Positions 1 through 8,745 of a DNA stretch of 64,000 bases are shown here, piece by piece. Numbering within the stretch: the stretch's first letter is position 1; every line of letters starts with the position of its first letter. The stretch is from positions 434,001 to 498,000 of the forward strand of contig NZ_SMTL01000001.1 of NCBI RefSeq assembly GCF_004358025.1, in the 5' to 3' direction. This DNA is from Rhizobium deserti (GTDB lineage Bacteria; Pseudomonadota; Alphaproteobacteria; Rhizobiales; Rhizobiaceae). A program made the translations under genes and the position numbers. Under the pieces are notes generated by a model. It saw nothing but the letters and a program-made list of their open reading frames with translations. It was not told where the DNA came from and made no database searches.

Positions 1-824
1 GGACGCAGTTCGGCTTCCATGGCGGCAAGCGAAAGGTTCGACTCGTCGTCGTCCTCTTCCTCTTCCTCCATCGGCATGTCGCCGCCGACCGCGGTAATGT
101 CGTCGTCATTGGCCGCGGAAAAACGGGCCTTGCGGGTCTTTTCCTTTTCTTCGGCAGCCTTGCGGTCGGCCTCGATCTTTTCCGGGCTCTGGAACTGCGG
201 CGCAGCCTTGGCTTCCGGACCCGAATAGGTCGTTTCGAGATCGATGATCTCGCGAAGCAGCGTCGTGCCTTCGTTCAGCTCGTCGCGCCAGATGATCAGC
301 GCCTGGAAGGTGAGCGGGCTTTCGCACAGGCCCGCGATCATGGTTTCGCGGCCGGCCTCGATGCGCTTGGCGATGGCGATTTCGCCTTCGCGCGACAAGA
401 GCTCCACCGAACCCATTTCACGCAAATACATGCGCACCGGATCGTCGGTCCGGTCGGTCGGCTCTTTCTTCTTTGCGGTCGCAAGCGCCGTGCTTGAGGT
501 TGGGGCGAGTTCGCCGCCCTCGCTCTCGTTGTCGTCGCTTTCGGCGGAATCGTCCTCTTCGTTCGACCCGTCGTCGGCCTCCTCGTCCTCGACAACGTTG
601 ATCCCCATGTCGGAGAGCATCGCCATCGTATCCTCGATCTGCTCCGAGGTGACTTCCTCCGAAGGCAGAACCGAATTCAACTCGTCCATGGTGACGTAGC
701 CGCGCTTCTTGGCGGCCTTGATCATCTTCTTGACGGCGTCGTCAGAAAGGTCGAGAAGCGGACCGTCATGAGCGCCTTCGCGTTCGTTCTCAGCTTCTTC
801 GTTTTCTTTGACTTTTGTTGCCAT
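1..824 (-). CDS. rpoD: RNA polymerase primary sigma factor RpoD, N-terminal part
   Basis: Housekeeping sigma-70 factor that directs RNA polymerase to most promoters. Only about the first 274 residues are in the window; the gene runs off the left edge. The start is the ATG at 824-822, with AAGGAA about 14 bases upstream. Visible parts are a region 1.1-like N-terminus (KKMIKAAKKRGYVTMDELN), an acidic linker rich in D/E/S, and the region 1.2 motif DPVRMYLREMG followed by ELLSREGEIAIAKRIE. A second acidic run near residues 255-265 (MEEEEEDDE) belongs to the long non-conserved region of primary sigma factors. It follows dnaG on the same strand, the usual rhizobial order. Conserved regions 2-4 lie outside the window, so identity rests on the N-terminus and synteny. 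Confidence 0.95.
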   Translation of the reverse strand, partial: MATKVKENEEAENEREGAHDGPLLDLSDDAVKKMIKAAKKRGYVTMDELNSVLPSEEVTSEQIEDTMAMLSDMGINVVEDEEADDGSNEEDDSAESDDNESEGGELAPTSSTALATAKKKEPTDRTDDPVRMYLREMGSVELLSREGEIAIAKRIEAGRETMIAGLCESPLTFQALIIWRDELNEGTTLLREIIDLETTYSGPEAKAAPQFQSPEKIEADRKAAEEKEKTRKARFSAANDDDITAVGGDMPMEEEEEDDDESNLSLAAMEAELR

Positions 825-1270
825 GTATTTCGTCGCTTTCCTTGAACGCCACCTTAGCCGCGCTTGGTGGCTTGCGGATAGAGGCGGAAACCACCCTAAC
901 CGTGAATCACTGTTCAACTCGTAACGGAATGACCTTTAATTCCCGATTACCATCGGCGATCGTCATTTGCGGAACCGTGCCATATAAGGATCACCAGCTT
1001 TGTTCACCGCGCTCGATCCACTCCGCCCATTCTGCCTGAAATGGTGATTCCCACAAATTAACGCTTCGTCAAGCATTTCCAAAGGCCATGCCCAGGAAAT
1101 ATGGGAAAAGCCGCTTTAAGTGGCCTAATCGGGGGTACGCTCACCAGGTTACCGGTTATGTAGGCAATGTGCCTGGAAAGACAAGAGCTTGCCGTCTCCA
1201 ATAAACCGGACCCTGTTCACCGCTTCAAAGCGCCCGCTTTCCGACATCAGCCCGCGTCGACAGAACGGCA
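825..1270. other. Intergenic region between dnaG and rpoD
   Basis: This 446-base gap holds no credible gene. It should contain the rpoD promoter on the minus strand. An AT-rich TTATAT-like -10 candidate lies near 984-992 (plus-strand text ccatataagg), but I could not find a convincing -35 partner. No strong terminator for dnaG was found either, so readthrough from dnaG into rpoD is possible. Confidence 0.4.
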
Positions 1271-3265
1271 TCAACCGTGGCTGACGGCTGCGCCCTTGAC
1301 CCTGCCGGAAAGGACACCAAAGCCGTCGATGATCGCTTCCTGATTTTCCATCCTCGAAATTTCGTTCTGCACTTCCAGCAATGCGCGCAGCAAAAGATCA
1401 GCGCGCTCCGCCTCGTCCTCCGTCATTTCGGCAAGCTCGCGCTCCAGCTCGACCTTCTGCCACAGCAGTTCCTTGTTGCGTGAATGCAGCGCGCGGGTCT
1501 GACGATATGCCTGCAGCGCATCCTGCGGATCCGCATCCTCCGTGGCGGTCCATAGCCGAGCATTACGGATCTGCTGGTTCATTGCCCGCAGCAGGTCTGC
1601 GAAGCCGTTTTCTTCCAGCTGCTCGCGCAGGTGTTTTGCCGAAAAATCAGGGCTGGCGCGTCCGGCAATCGTCAGCACGCAGGACCAGAGGCGCTGCAGG
1701 TCGCGGCTTTCGAATTCCACGGAAGCGATCTCGTCATATTCATCTAGAAGGAGCTGCGGATGATTGACAATGGTCATGGCCAGCACGCTTTCCCGCAGTG
1801 CCGGCAGATCGCGATGACCACGCACGAGACCGGAACGGGTAAGCCTGTCCGACACCCCTGCGGCCCGTCCGGCAGCGCGCGGTCCCATCGGCGCCCCGCC
1901 CTGCCCCGGCCTGCCGCCACCGCGCTGAAAATTCTGGCGCCTGTCATTCGACACGCGCGAGGCCGGCTGGAAGAAGCCATTCAATCGCTCGCGAACCGCC
2001 TGCTGGTAGTGACGGCGCACGTTTTCATCTGCAATCACCGACACGATCTGCTTCAGCCTCGCCTCGAGCTCGGCGCGTTTTTCCGGTGTGTCATAACTTC
2101 CGGAAGAAGCCTCGCGCTGCCAGATCATTTCGACCAGCGGCCGCGCTTCGGCGAGCACCTTGTCGAACGGAGCCCGCCCCTCATGCCGCACCAGATCGTC
2201 CGGATCCTTGCCGTCGGGCAGTAGGGCAAAGCTCACCGAGCGTCCTGGCTTCAGGAAAGGCAGGGCCAGATCGGCGGCCCGGCTGGCGGCCCGCAATCCA
2301 GCCCCGTCGCCGTCGAAGCAGAGGATCGGCTGCGGCGTCATGCGCCAAAGCAGCTCCAGCTGGTTTTCGGTCAAGGCGGTTCCGAGCGGTGCCACCGCGT
2401 TTTCGACGCCTGCCTGATAAAGCGCGATCACGTCCATATAGCCTTCGACCGCGATGATCGTGCCAGGCTCCTGCCGGGTCCCGCCCACCTGGGCCGCCCG
2501 CCGGGCGCGGGTGAAATTGTAGAGCACCTGCCCCTTGTGGAAGAGCTCGGTATCCGGCGAATTCATGTATTTCGCCATCGCGTCTGCCGCCATCGCACGG
2601 CCGCCGAAGGCAATCACCTTCTCGCGTGACGAGAGGATCGGAAACATGATGCGGTCGCGAAAATAGTCGTAGGAAACGGCAATCCCCTCGCCGTGCCGCA
2701 CCAGTCCGCAGGCCTCGATCTGCTCCTTCGGCACGCCGTTTGAGGCAAGATGCTCCTTGAGCGCGTTACGGCTTTCAGGCGCATATCCCAGGCGGAAGGT
2801 TTCGATCGTTCGGCCAGTCAGACCGCGATCGCGAAGATAGGCTCTTGCCCTTGCCCCGGAAGCGCTTTGCAGCTGGTCCTGAAAGAAGCGCGTGGCGATT
2901 TCCATGACATCCAGCAGCGTGGTGCGCTCTTTTTCCCGCTTTTCAGCCTGCGCGTCCGGTTGCGGCATAGCAATCCCGGCCATGTCCGCGACTGTCTGCA
3001 CGGCCTCAGGAAAACTCTGCCCTTCAAGGTCGGTCAGGAATCGGAAGTGATTCCCGGTGACGCCACAACCAAAGCAGTGATAGCGCCCCTTGCGATCCTC
3101 GCAATGAAAGCTTGGGCTTTTCTCGCCGTGGAACGGGCAGCAGGCCCAATAGTCTCCCCGAGACACATTGGTTTTCTTGCGGTCCCACGTCACCCGCCGG
3201 CCGATCACTGTCGAAATCGACACGCGGTCACGGATTTCATCAAGAAAGGTATTGGAGAAACGCAT
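1271..3265 (-). CDS. dnaG: DNA primase DnaG
   Basis: Synthesises the RNA primers used by the replisome. The protein is 664 residues from the ATG at 3265, chosen because AGGTG precedes it and MRFSNTFLDEIRDRV is the expected family start; a longer reading to 3316 adds an unconserved 17 residues. The N-terminal CHC2 zinc finger is visible (CPFHGEKSPSFH, then YHCFGCG). The TOPRIM core follows (AVEGYMDVIAL, then CFDGDGAG with the acidic metal ligands). The C-terminus is the variable DnaB-interacting region. It lies just upstream of rpoD, as in other alphaproteobacteria. Confidence 0.97.
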   Translation of the reverse strand: MRFSNTFLDEIRDRVSISTVIGRRVTWDRKKTNVSRGDYWACCPFHGEKSPSFHCEDRKGRYHCFGCGVTGNHFRFLTDLEGQSFPEAVQTVADMAGIAMPQPDAQAEKREKERTTLLDVMEIATRFFQDQLQSASGARARAYLRDRGLTGRTIETFRLGYAPESRNALKEHLASNGVPKEQIEACGLVRHGEGIAVSYDYFRDRIMFPILSSREKVIAFGGRAMAADAMAKYMNSPDTELFHKGQVLYNFTRARRAAQVGGTRQEPGTIIAVEGYMDVIALYQAGVENAVAPLGTALTENQLELLWRMTPQPILCFDGDGAGLRAASRAADLALPFLKPGRSVSFALLPDGKDPDDLVRHEGRAPFDKVLAEARPLVEMIWQREASSGSYDTPEKRAELEARLKQIVSVIADENVRRHYQQAVRERLNGFFQPASRVSNDRRQNFQRGGGRPGQGGAPMGPRAAGRAAGVSDRLTRSGLVRGHRDLPALRESVLAMTIVNHPQLLLDEYDEIASVEFESRDLQRLWSCVLTIAGRASPDFSAKHLREQLEENGFADLLRAMNQQIRNARLWTATEDADPQDALQAYRQTRALHSRNKELLWQKVELERELAEMTEDEAERADLLLRALLEVQNEISRMENQEAIIDGFGVLSGRVKGAAVSHG

Positions 3266-3410
3266 TGTCACCTCAAGGCAAGCTTCCATATAGACTGCAT
3301 GCCGCGCGCTTGCCATCCCGAAGGCGCTTGGTACCCGCTATTCACAGGGCATCCCGCTCCACCATTTAATGCTTCGTCCTCAACAAACCTTCACGCACGA
3401 AGAAGCACCC

Positions 3411-3803
3411 ATGAAGAAGCGCGAATATCTTTACCTTTGCCTACTCGGCTCGGTCGCCATCGGCTCAGTCATCGACAGCTATATCTTCGTTTATGACGAG
3501 CGGCTCATGATCTTCAACGACATCGCGCAGATGCTGCTTATCGTGATTTTCTCAGTCCTTTGGGAAATCGAGGACGGCCGTCTCCTGGGCCTGCCGCTAC
3601 GCAGCCCAACGCGCCTCCTGACCGTGCTGTTCATGCCGCTCGGCCTGCTGATCTATTGCTTGCAGTCTCGACGCCCAGTTTCAGGACTGCTTGTCTACTT
3701 CGGGTTCCTAGCTGGCGTAATCGCAGCCGCCGTAGCCGGCATCTATCTCGGCGATTGGTTGGTCGCCCTGACGGCTGATCTGCCTTCCTCAAGCGGCACG
3801 TGA
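3411..3803 (+). CDS. Small integral membrane protein of unknown function
   Basis: A 130-residue protein from the ATG at 3411 (MKKREYLYLC); an upstream in-frame ATG at 3369 gives a less natural N-terminus. Four hydrophobic stretches are likely membrane helices: residues about 7-22, 33-50, 67-83 and 93-118. The charged loop WEIEDGRLLG separates the second and third. I recognise no family. It is divergent from dnaG and followed by the candidate RNA at 3883-4050. A signal-peptide-like start suggests inner-membrane localisation, but no function can be assigned. Confidence 0.6.
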   Translation: MKKREYLYLCLLGSVAIGSVIDSYIFVYDERLMIFNDIAQMLLIVIFSVLWEIEDGRLLGLPLRSPTRLLTVLFMPLGLLIYCLQSRRPVSGLLVYFGFLAGVIAAAVAGIYLGDWLVALTADLPSSSGT

Positions 3804-3847
3804 CATAGCAGCTCTCCGACCGCTGTCCCGACATTAACTAATTTTAA

Positions 3848-3876
3848 CTTGTTCTAAATCAGGCCGCCTCCTAGCT
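3848..3876 (+). promoter_or_regulatory. Candidate sigma-70 promoter for a small RNA
   Basis: CTTGTT at 3848-3853 and CTAGCT at 3871-3876 are separated by exactly 17 bases. Both resemble the rhizobial consensus (CTTGAC and CTATAT). No ORF starts downstream before the hairpin terminator at 4015, so the transcript would be non-coding. Found by eye. Confidence 0.4.
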
Positions 3877-3882
3877 TAGGGC

Positions 3883-4050
3883 GAGCCACAGGGAAAGGTT
3901 CACCCTTTGAGGGCGCTAGGTTTTACTCTCTGGGGCATGGCTGCGATGTGTTGCAGTTCATTCCTTTTCTTCCGGCATGCGTGTTTCATTCGGCCGGCAG
4001 GGGCGTAGGAGAGCAAAGGCGGAGGTTCATGATGAGCCTCCGCCTTTTCC
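3883..4050 (+). ncRNA. Candidate structured small RNA, unassigned
   Basis: About 168 nt between a plausible promoter and a strong hairpin terminator, in a gap of 300 bases without a coding frame. Internal pairing is visible. CCTAGC near 3869 and GCTAGG near 3925 are complementary and enclose a small hairpin (AAAGG and CCTTT around 3894-3910). CTGC/GCAG near 3944-3958 and CTCTC/GAGAG arms are also present. The length suits 6S-like or trans-acting RNAs. I could not match it to 6S, SRP RNA, RNase P RNA or tmRNA, and the expected 6S neighbours are absent. The boundaries are inferred from the promoter and terminator. Confidence 0.4.
4015..4048 (+). terminator. Intrinsic terminator hairpin
   Basis: A stem of about 15 bp: AAAGGCGGAGG at 4015-4025 pairs with CCTCCGCCTTT at 4037-4047, extended by weaker pairs towards a small loop. 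Four T follow. It is the likely 3' end of the candidate RNA and may also end transcription from the small membrane-protein gene. Confidence 0.7.
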
Positions 4051-4103
4051 GTCTCATAGTGCGACGCGCAGCCTCTGCAGCGCGGTGAACATTTCAGGCG
4101 ATA

Positions 4104-4556
4104 TCAGCCGAGCTGCGCCTTGATGGTTCCGGAAGCCTTGCCGAAATCCATCTGCCCGGCATAACGCTCTCTCAGCACCGCCATGACCTTGCCCATGTCC
4201 TTGATGCTGGCAGCGCCGGTTTCGGCGATGACGGACGCAACGATCCCAGCGACCTGCTCGTCGGAAAGCTGCTCCGGCATGAAATCCTTGACGATGACGA
4301 TCTCTTCGCGCTCCTGAGCGGCAAGCTCGGCCCGGCCGGCGTCCTCATAGATCTTGGCGGATTCTTCGCGCTGCTTCACCATCTTTTGCAGGATCTGCAG
4401 GATTTCGTCGTCGCTGGCCGCGTCCTTGCCGGTGCCGCGATTGGCTATGTCGCGATCCTTGATCGCCGTCTGGATCAGCCGCACAGTGGAAAGGCGGCGG
4501 GTGTCCTTCGCCTTCATTGCATCCTTCAGCGCCTGCGAAAGTTTGTCGCGCATCAT
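4104..4556 (-). CDS. GatB/YqeY domain-containing protein
   Basis: A 150-residue protein homologous to the C-terminal tRNA-binding domain of GatB, here as a stand-alone YqeY-type protein. Family features visible are the start MRDKLSQALKDAMKAKD, the motif STVRLIQTAIKDRDI, the central KMVKQREESAKIYEDAGR and the end MGKVMAVLRERYAGQMDFGKAS. The length is typical. The start is the first of two adjacent ATGs (4556), with AGGAG eight bases upstream; the second ATG (4553) is also possible. It is divergent from carA. The biochemical role of stand-alone YqeY proteins is unsettled, although links to aminoacyl-tRNA metabolism are usually assumed. Confidence 0.9.
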   Translation of the reverse strand: MMRDKLSQALKDAMKAKDTRRLSTVRLIQTAIKDRDIANRGTGKDAASDDEILQILQKMVKQREESAKIYEDAGRAELAAQEREEIVIVKDFMPEQLSDEQVAGIVASVIAETGAASIKDMGKVMAVLRERYAGQMDFGKASGTIKAQLG

Positions 4557-4715
4557 CGTCGTTTCTCCTGAGGAGGTCTGTCAGGGCCAAGAGAGCCATG
4601 ACACGTCCTGTCAATTCGGTCGCCGTCATAGATCAGCATGCCCAGTCAATCAATCAATAGGAGGGCATTTCTCAGACATCTCCGATCAGAAACCCGGGAT
4701 TCTTTGGCCAGATCA

Positions 4716-4744
4716 TTGACCGCGCTGCCTGCTTTGTTTATTTT
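4716..4744 (+). promoter_or_regulatory. Sigma-70 promoter of carA
   Basis: TTGACC at 4716-4721 and TATTTT at 4739-4744 with a 17-base spacer form the clearest promoter I saw in the window. Transcription would start near 4751, leaving a leader of about 126 nt before carA. The leader contains a short GGCTCGAGCC palindrome, but I see no full attenuator. The rest of the 320-base gap from 4557 shows no gene. Confidence 0.65.
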
Positions 4745-4876
4745 CCCGCACCTGCACACAGATTTTAGATGTTAGGGCTCGAGCCGGTTTTCCGTGCGCC
4801 CTTTTCTGCGACCAAAGATGGCCTCGACAGCCTGTTCCTTTGCAAGGGACGGGGCCAGTGAGGCAGAAGGATCAAG

Positions 4877-6082
4877 ATGACCGTGACCGCCCCTTGGACT
4901 ACCGCAAAGCCCACCGCAGTTCTCGTTCTTGCCGACGGCACTGTTATTGAAGGTACCGGCATCGGTGCGACAGGCAAGGTACCGGCGGAAGTCGTCTTCA
5001 ATACTGCGCTGACGGGCTATCAGGAAATCCTCACAGACCCCTCCTATATCGGCCAGATCGTCACCTTCACCTTCCCGCATATTGGCAATATCGGCACCAA
5101 TGACGAGGATGTGGAAGACCTGACGCCTGCCGCCAGACGCGGCGCAGTGGGCGTCATCTTCAAGGCTGACATCACCGCTCCTTCCAATTATCGCGCAGCC
5201 AAGGATCTCGACAGCTGGCTGAAAAGCCGTGGCGTAATCGGGCTGTCCGGCATCGATACACGCGCGCTGACGTCCTGGATCCGTCAGAACGGCGCGCCGA
5301 ATGCAGTCATTGCCCATGATCCGAACGGCAATTTCGACATCGAGGCACTGAAGGCGGAAGCCCGGTCGTGGAGCGGATTGGAGGGACTGGACCTCGCCAA
5401 GGAAGCGACGTCCGGCCAGTCTTCCCAATGGAGCGAAAAGCCTTGGGTGTGGAATGAAGGGTTCGACGAGCTCAAGCCTGAAAACGCAAAATATCACATC
5501 GTCTGCGTCGACTACGGCGTCAAGCGCAATATCCTGCGCCTCTTCACCGGCCTCGACTGCAAGGTGACCGTCGTGCCGGCCCAAACCTCGGCTGAGGACA
5601 TCATGGCGCTGAACCCAGACGGCATCTTCCTGTCCAACGGCCCAGGCGATCCGGCAGCGACCGGCAAATATGCTGTTCCTGTCATTCAGGAGGTCATCAA
5701 GACGGACGTTCCGACCTTCGGCATCTGCCTCGGTCATCAGATCCTCGGTCTTGCCTTGGGTGCGACCACTGCCAAGATGCACCAGGGGCACCATGGCGCA
5801 AATCATCCGGTCAAGGATCACACCACTGGCAAAGTGGAAATCGTCTCGATGAACCACGGCTTTGCGGTCGACTCAAACTCACTGCCGGAAAACGTTGAAG
5901 AGACTCATATATCCTTGTTCGACGGCACCAATTGCGGTCTCCGTGTATCGGGCAAGCCGGTGTTTTCGGTCCAGCATCACCCGGAAGCCTCGCCTGGTCC
6001 GCAGGACAGCCATTACCTCTTCCGTCGCTTCATCAATATGGTGCGCGAACGCAAGGGCGAGCCGGCGCTTGCTGAGCGTTGA
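4877..6082 (+). CDS. carA: Carbamoyl-phosphate synthase small subunit CarA
   Basis: Glutaminase subunit that releases ammonia from glutamine for carbamoyl phosphate synthesis (pyrimidines and arginine). The protein is 401 residues, normal for the family, starting at the ATG at 4877 after AAGGATC. The N-terminal CPSase domain is followed by a class I glutamine amidotransferase domain. The nucleophile Cys is in FGICLGHQILGLA and the catalytic His-Glu in FSVQHHPEASPGP. SNGPGDP is the oxyanion motif. carB is not adjacent but lies about 4.2 kb downstream on the same strand, behind three opposite-strand genes, so the subunits must be transcribed separately. Confidence 0.98.
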   Translation: MTVTAPWTTAKPTAVLVLADGTVIEGTGIGATGKVPAEVVFNTALTGYQEILTDPSYIGQIVTFTFPHIGNIGTNDEDVEDLTPAARRGAVGVIFKADITAPSNYRAAKDLDSWLKSRGVIGLSGIDTRALTSWIRQNGAPNAVIAHDPNGNFDIEALKAEARSWSGLEGLDLAKEATSGQSSQWSEKPWVWNEGFDELKPENAKYHIVCVDYGVKRNILRLFTGLDCKVTVVPAQTSAEDIMALNPDGIFLSNGPGDPAATGKYAVPVIQEVIKTDVPTFGICLGHQILGLALGATTAKMHQGHHGANHPVKDHTTGKVEIVSMNHGFAVDSNSLPENVEETHISLFDGTNCGLRVSGKPVFSVQHHPEASPGPQDSHYLFRRFINMVRERKGEPALAER

Positions 6083-6107
6083 CCGAATTTGGAACGAAAT
6101 AAAGTGG

Positions 6108-6131
6108 TGGCCCGCTGATCTTAGCGGGCCA
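6108..6131 (+). terminator. Terminator of carA, overlapping the end of the MATE gene
   Basis: TGGCCCGCT at 6108-6116 pairs with AGCGGGCCA at 6123-6131 around a 6-base loop, followed by TTTGCTTTT. The TAA stop of the opposite-strand MATE gene (6123-6121) falls inside the hairpin, so the element probably serves both convergent transcripts. Confidence 0.75.
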
Positions 6132-7515
6132 TTTGCTTTTGGCGACGGACAAGGAGCCAGAACCGGCCGCAAAGCAGCAGCGCCGCGGCGGCAAGGCCGA
6201 TCACGAAGCCGAACCAGATCCCCTCGCCTCTGAAGCCGAGCGGAAAGGCGAAGAGCCAGGCGCAGGCAAAACCGATCGGCCAGTAGGCGACAAGCGCCAG
6301 CACCATTGGCACCCTGGTATCCTTCAGACCGCGAAGCAGCCCAGCCCCAACGGCCTGCAGACCGTCCACCAGCTGGAATATGCCGGCAATGACGATCAGC
6401 GGCGTAGCAAGACCCAGCACGGCCAGCGCATCCGGCTGGTCGAGATCCAGAAACAGCATCGCAAGCATGTCTGGGAAGGTGGCGAAGAAAATGCCGCCTG
6501 CGAAGGTGAAGCACATGCCAACGACCAGAACCGCCAGCCCCGCCAAACGGACGCCTTGCATGTCGCCGCGGCCATAGGCGAGCCCGACCCGCACGGTGGC
6601 AACTTGTGCCAGTCCGAGCGGGATCATGAAGGCGATCGAGGCGAACTGAAGGGCGATCCCATGGGCTGCCAGTTCGAACTTCCCGAGCGTACCCATCATC
6701 AACGAAGCAGCCGCAAACAGGCTGGTTTCGGCAAGTATGGTAAAGCTGATCGGCAGGCCCAGTCCGACGATCTCCCGCACCATGCTCCAGTCAGGACGCC
6801 AGAAGCGTACGAAAATCTCGTAGGCGCGCATGTTGGCCTGACTCTTGATATAAAGGATGGCGAAAACGAAGCCGAACAGGTTTGCGCAGACCGATGCGAC
6901 CGCTGCTCCATGCAGACCGAGCTGCGGCGATCCAAAATGACCGAAGATGAGCAGGTAGGCGATCACTGCGTTGAGGATGAACATGGCGATCGTGACGTAG
7001 AGCACCACGCCGCCCTTCTCGAGCCCGGTGACGAAGCTTCTGAGCGCCATCAAACCCAGCGCCGGGAAGATCCCCCATTGCGCAATTCTCAGATAGCTCT
7101 GTGCCATCGCCGCCACGTCCGGCTCCTGGCCCAGCGACAAAAGGATCGGCTCCGAAAACCAAAGAAGCGGGGCGGTCAGCACGCTATAGGCAATGACAAT
7201 CCAGAGACCCATGCGTACCGAACGCCGGACTGACACAGGATCATGACGGCCAAGCGCCTGGGCGACGACGGGAATGACCGCCGAGGTAAACCCGGTGCCG
7301 AAGATGAACACCAGGAAAAAGATCTGGCTGGCCAGTACAACCGATGCAAGCTCGGTCGTCCCCAACCATCCAACCAGGATCACATCTGTGGTGTTGATCG
7401 CCATCTGCGCCAATTGCGCCCCGACCAGCGGAATGCCGAGAATAAAGGTGGCGCGCAGATGCCCTGTCCAGGAATGGGAAGGCATCCCCTCGACCGTGTG
7501 GGATAGGCTCGGCAT
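6121..7515 (-). CDS. MATE family multidrug efflux transporter (NorM-like)
   Basis: A 464-residue polytopic membrane protein that should export cationic drugs or metabolites in exchange for Na+ or H+. The start is the ATG at 7515, preceded by GGAGGAG; an upstream frame to 7602 adds a poor, Cys/Pro-rich extension. About twelve hydrophobic segments are present in two homologous halves. The family signatures are LGIPLVGAQLAQMAINTTDV near the N-terminus and the matching LGLPISFTILAETSLFAAAS at the start of the second half. The substrate cannot be read from sequence. It sits between carA and a metallopeptidase, with no linked regulator. Confidence 0.93.
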   Translation of the reverse strand: MPSLSHTVEGMPSHSWTGHLRATFILGIPLVGAQLAQMAINTTDVILVGWLGTTELASVVLASQIFFLVFIFGTGFTSAVIPVVAQALGRHDPVSVRRSVRMGLWIVIAYSVLTAPLLWFSEPILLSLGQEPDVAAMAQSYLRIAQWGIFPALGLMALRSFVTGLEKGGVVLYVTIAMFILNAVIAYLLIFGHFGSPQLGLHGAAVASVCANLFGFVFAILYIKSQANMRAYEIFVRFWRPDWSMVREIVGLGLPISFTILAETSLFAAASLMMGTLGKFELAAHGIALQFASIAFMIPLGLAQVATVRVGLAYGRGDMQGVRLAGLAVLVVGMCFTFAGGIFFATFPDMLAMLFLDLDQPDALAVLGLATPLIVIAGIFQLVDGLQAVGAGLLRGLKDTRVPMVLALVAYWPIGFACAWLFAFPLGFRGEGIWFGFVIGLAAAALLLCGRFWLLVRRQKQMAR

Positions 7516-7751
7516 AGGCTCCTCCAAGACGAAAAACGCCGCTTCCAAAAATGGCGAGCGGCGGTTAGTGCAGCCTATAGAGGAGCATGGCGGATGCGGC
7601 AAGGTCGGGCGTCAATGCACCACGATTTTTGCGCCCGTGTTCAACAAATCTGATGACTGCCGGCAGGCGAAATCCCACCCGACTGGAGGCGAGACAGGTC
7701 TCACCCACCTCGCCTCAAGTCTTCTAAGCTGCGGCCTTCGCCTTGATGTGC

Positions 7752-8648
7752 CTACACATTTCCGGAGAAGGTATCGCAAGCCTTCATGTCGCCGCTCTCA
7801 AAACCACGGCGGAACCAGGTCATCCGCTGAGCCGAGGTTCCGTGGTTGAAGCTTTCCGGAACCACATAGCCCTGGCTGCGCTTTTGCAGCGTATCGTCGC
7901 CGATCTGCTGGGCCGCATTGAGCGCTTCTTCCAGATCGCCCTTGCTCAGTATGCCCTTCTGGTCGGTGTACTTGCCCCAGACGCCGGCAAAGCAATCGGC
8001 CTGCAGCTCGACCCGTACCGACATGCGGTTGGCATCGGCCTCGCTCATTCGCGCGCGGGCCTGGTTGAATTTTGGCAGGATGCCTGTGAGATTCTGGACA
8101 TGATGCCCAACCTCGTGAGCGATCACATAGGCTTCGGCAAAATCACCCGAGGCCTCAAAACGGTTCTGCAGTTCCTGGAAAAAGTCCGTGTCCAGATAAA
8201 GCTTCTGGTCGTTCGGGCAGTAGAACGGGCCAGTGGCAGACGAGGCGAAACCGCAGGCCGAATTAACCTGTCCGGAGAACAAAACCAGCGTCGGATCCTG
8301 ATATGTCTGGCCATTCGCTGCAAAGATGGTTTTCCAAGTATCCTCGGTTTCCGCCAGCACAGTACGCACGAAGGACGTCATCTCGTCATTTGCCGGTGCA
8401 CGCGGCGTCGTCGGCTGCTCATATCCGCTGTCGCCCATGCCGATGTCGCCACCCGACAGCAGCGTCATTGGGTTGATGCCGGTAATCCAGCAGATGATCA
8501 GCACGACGACGATACCGCCTATCCCCAATCCGCCGCCGCGGCTCCCGCCGACGGGGATCCTGAAGCCACCCCGCCCCAAGCCGCTTCCCATGGAAGCGCC
8601 CCGTTGATCCTCGACATTGTCCGATTGCCGGCGGCCTCTCCATTCCAT
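7752..8648 (-). CDS. Neutral zinc metallopeptidase, YpfJ family
   Basis: A 298-residue membrane-anchored putative protease. An N-terminal Gly/Arg-rich segment is followed by one transmembrane helix near residues 42-58 (GIGGIVVVLIICWI). The catalytic zinc motif HEVGHH is at about residue 178, followed by NLTGILPKF and the EADANRMSVRVELQADCFAGVW segment carrying the further Glu/Asp residues typical of this family. The start at 8648 has GGAGA upstream. The family is annotated as neutral zinc metallopeptidase, with no well-established substrate. It is monocistronic. Confidence 0.9.
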   Translation of the reverse strand: MEWRGRRQSDNVEDQRGASMGSGLGRGGFRIPVGGSRGGGLGIGGIVVVLIICWITGINPMTLLSGGDIGMGDSGYEQPTTPRAPANDEMTSFVRTVLAETEDTWKTIFAANGQTYQDPTLVLFSGQVNSACGFASSATGPFYCPNDQKLYLDTDFFQELQNRFEASGDFAEAYVIAHEVGHHVQNLTGILPKFNQARARMSEADANRMSVRVELQADCFAGVWGKYTDQKGILSKGDLEEALNAAQQIGDDTLQKRSQGYVVPESFNHGTSAQRMTWFRRGFESGDMKACDTFSGNV

Positions 8649-8745
8649 CTTTTATCTCCTATCCGTCTGATCGCGCTTGGCCGATATAACGCCGCGCGGA
8701 GCAAAGGCGATCCGTCGGCGATCAGATAAATAAGAATGCTGATCT

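Noticed and set aside
3883..4050. Identification of the structured RNA as 6S RNA or tmRNA.
   Set aside because: Expected neighbours (zapA, ygfA, smpB) are absent and no tag-peptide or conserved 6S bubble could be recognised.
4772..5857. A 361-codon frame antisense to carA.
   Set aside because: Same cause as above. carA is complete and conserved on the other strand.
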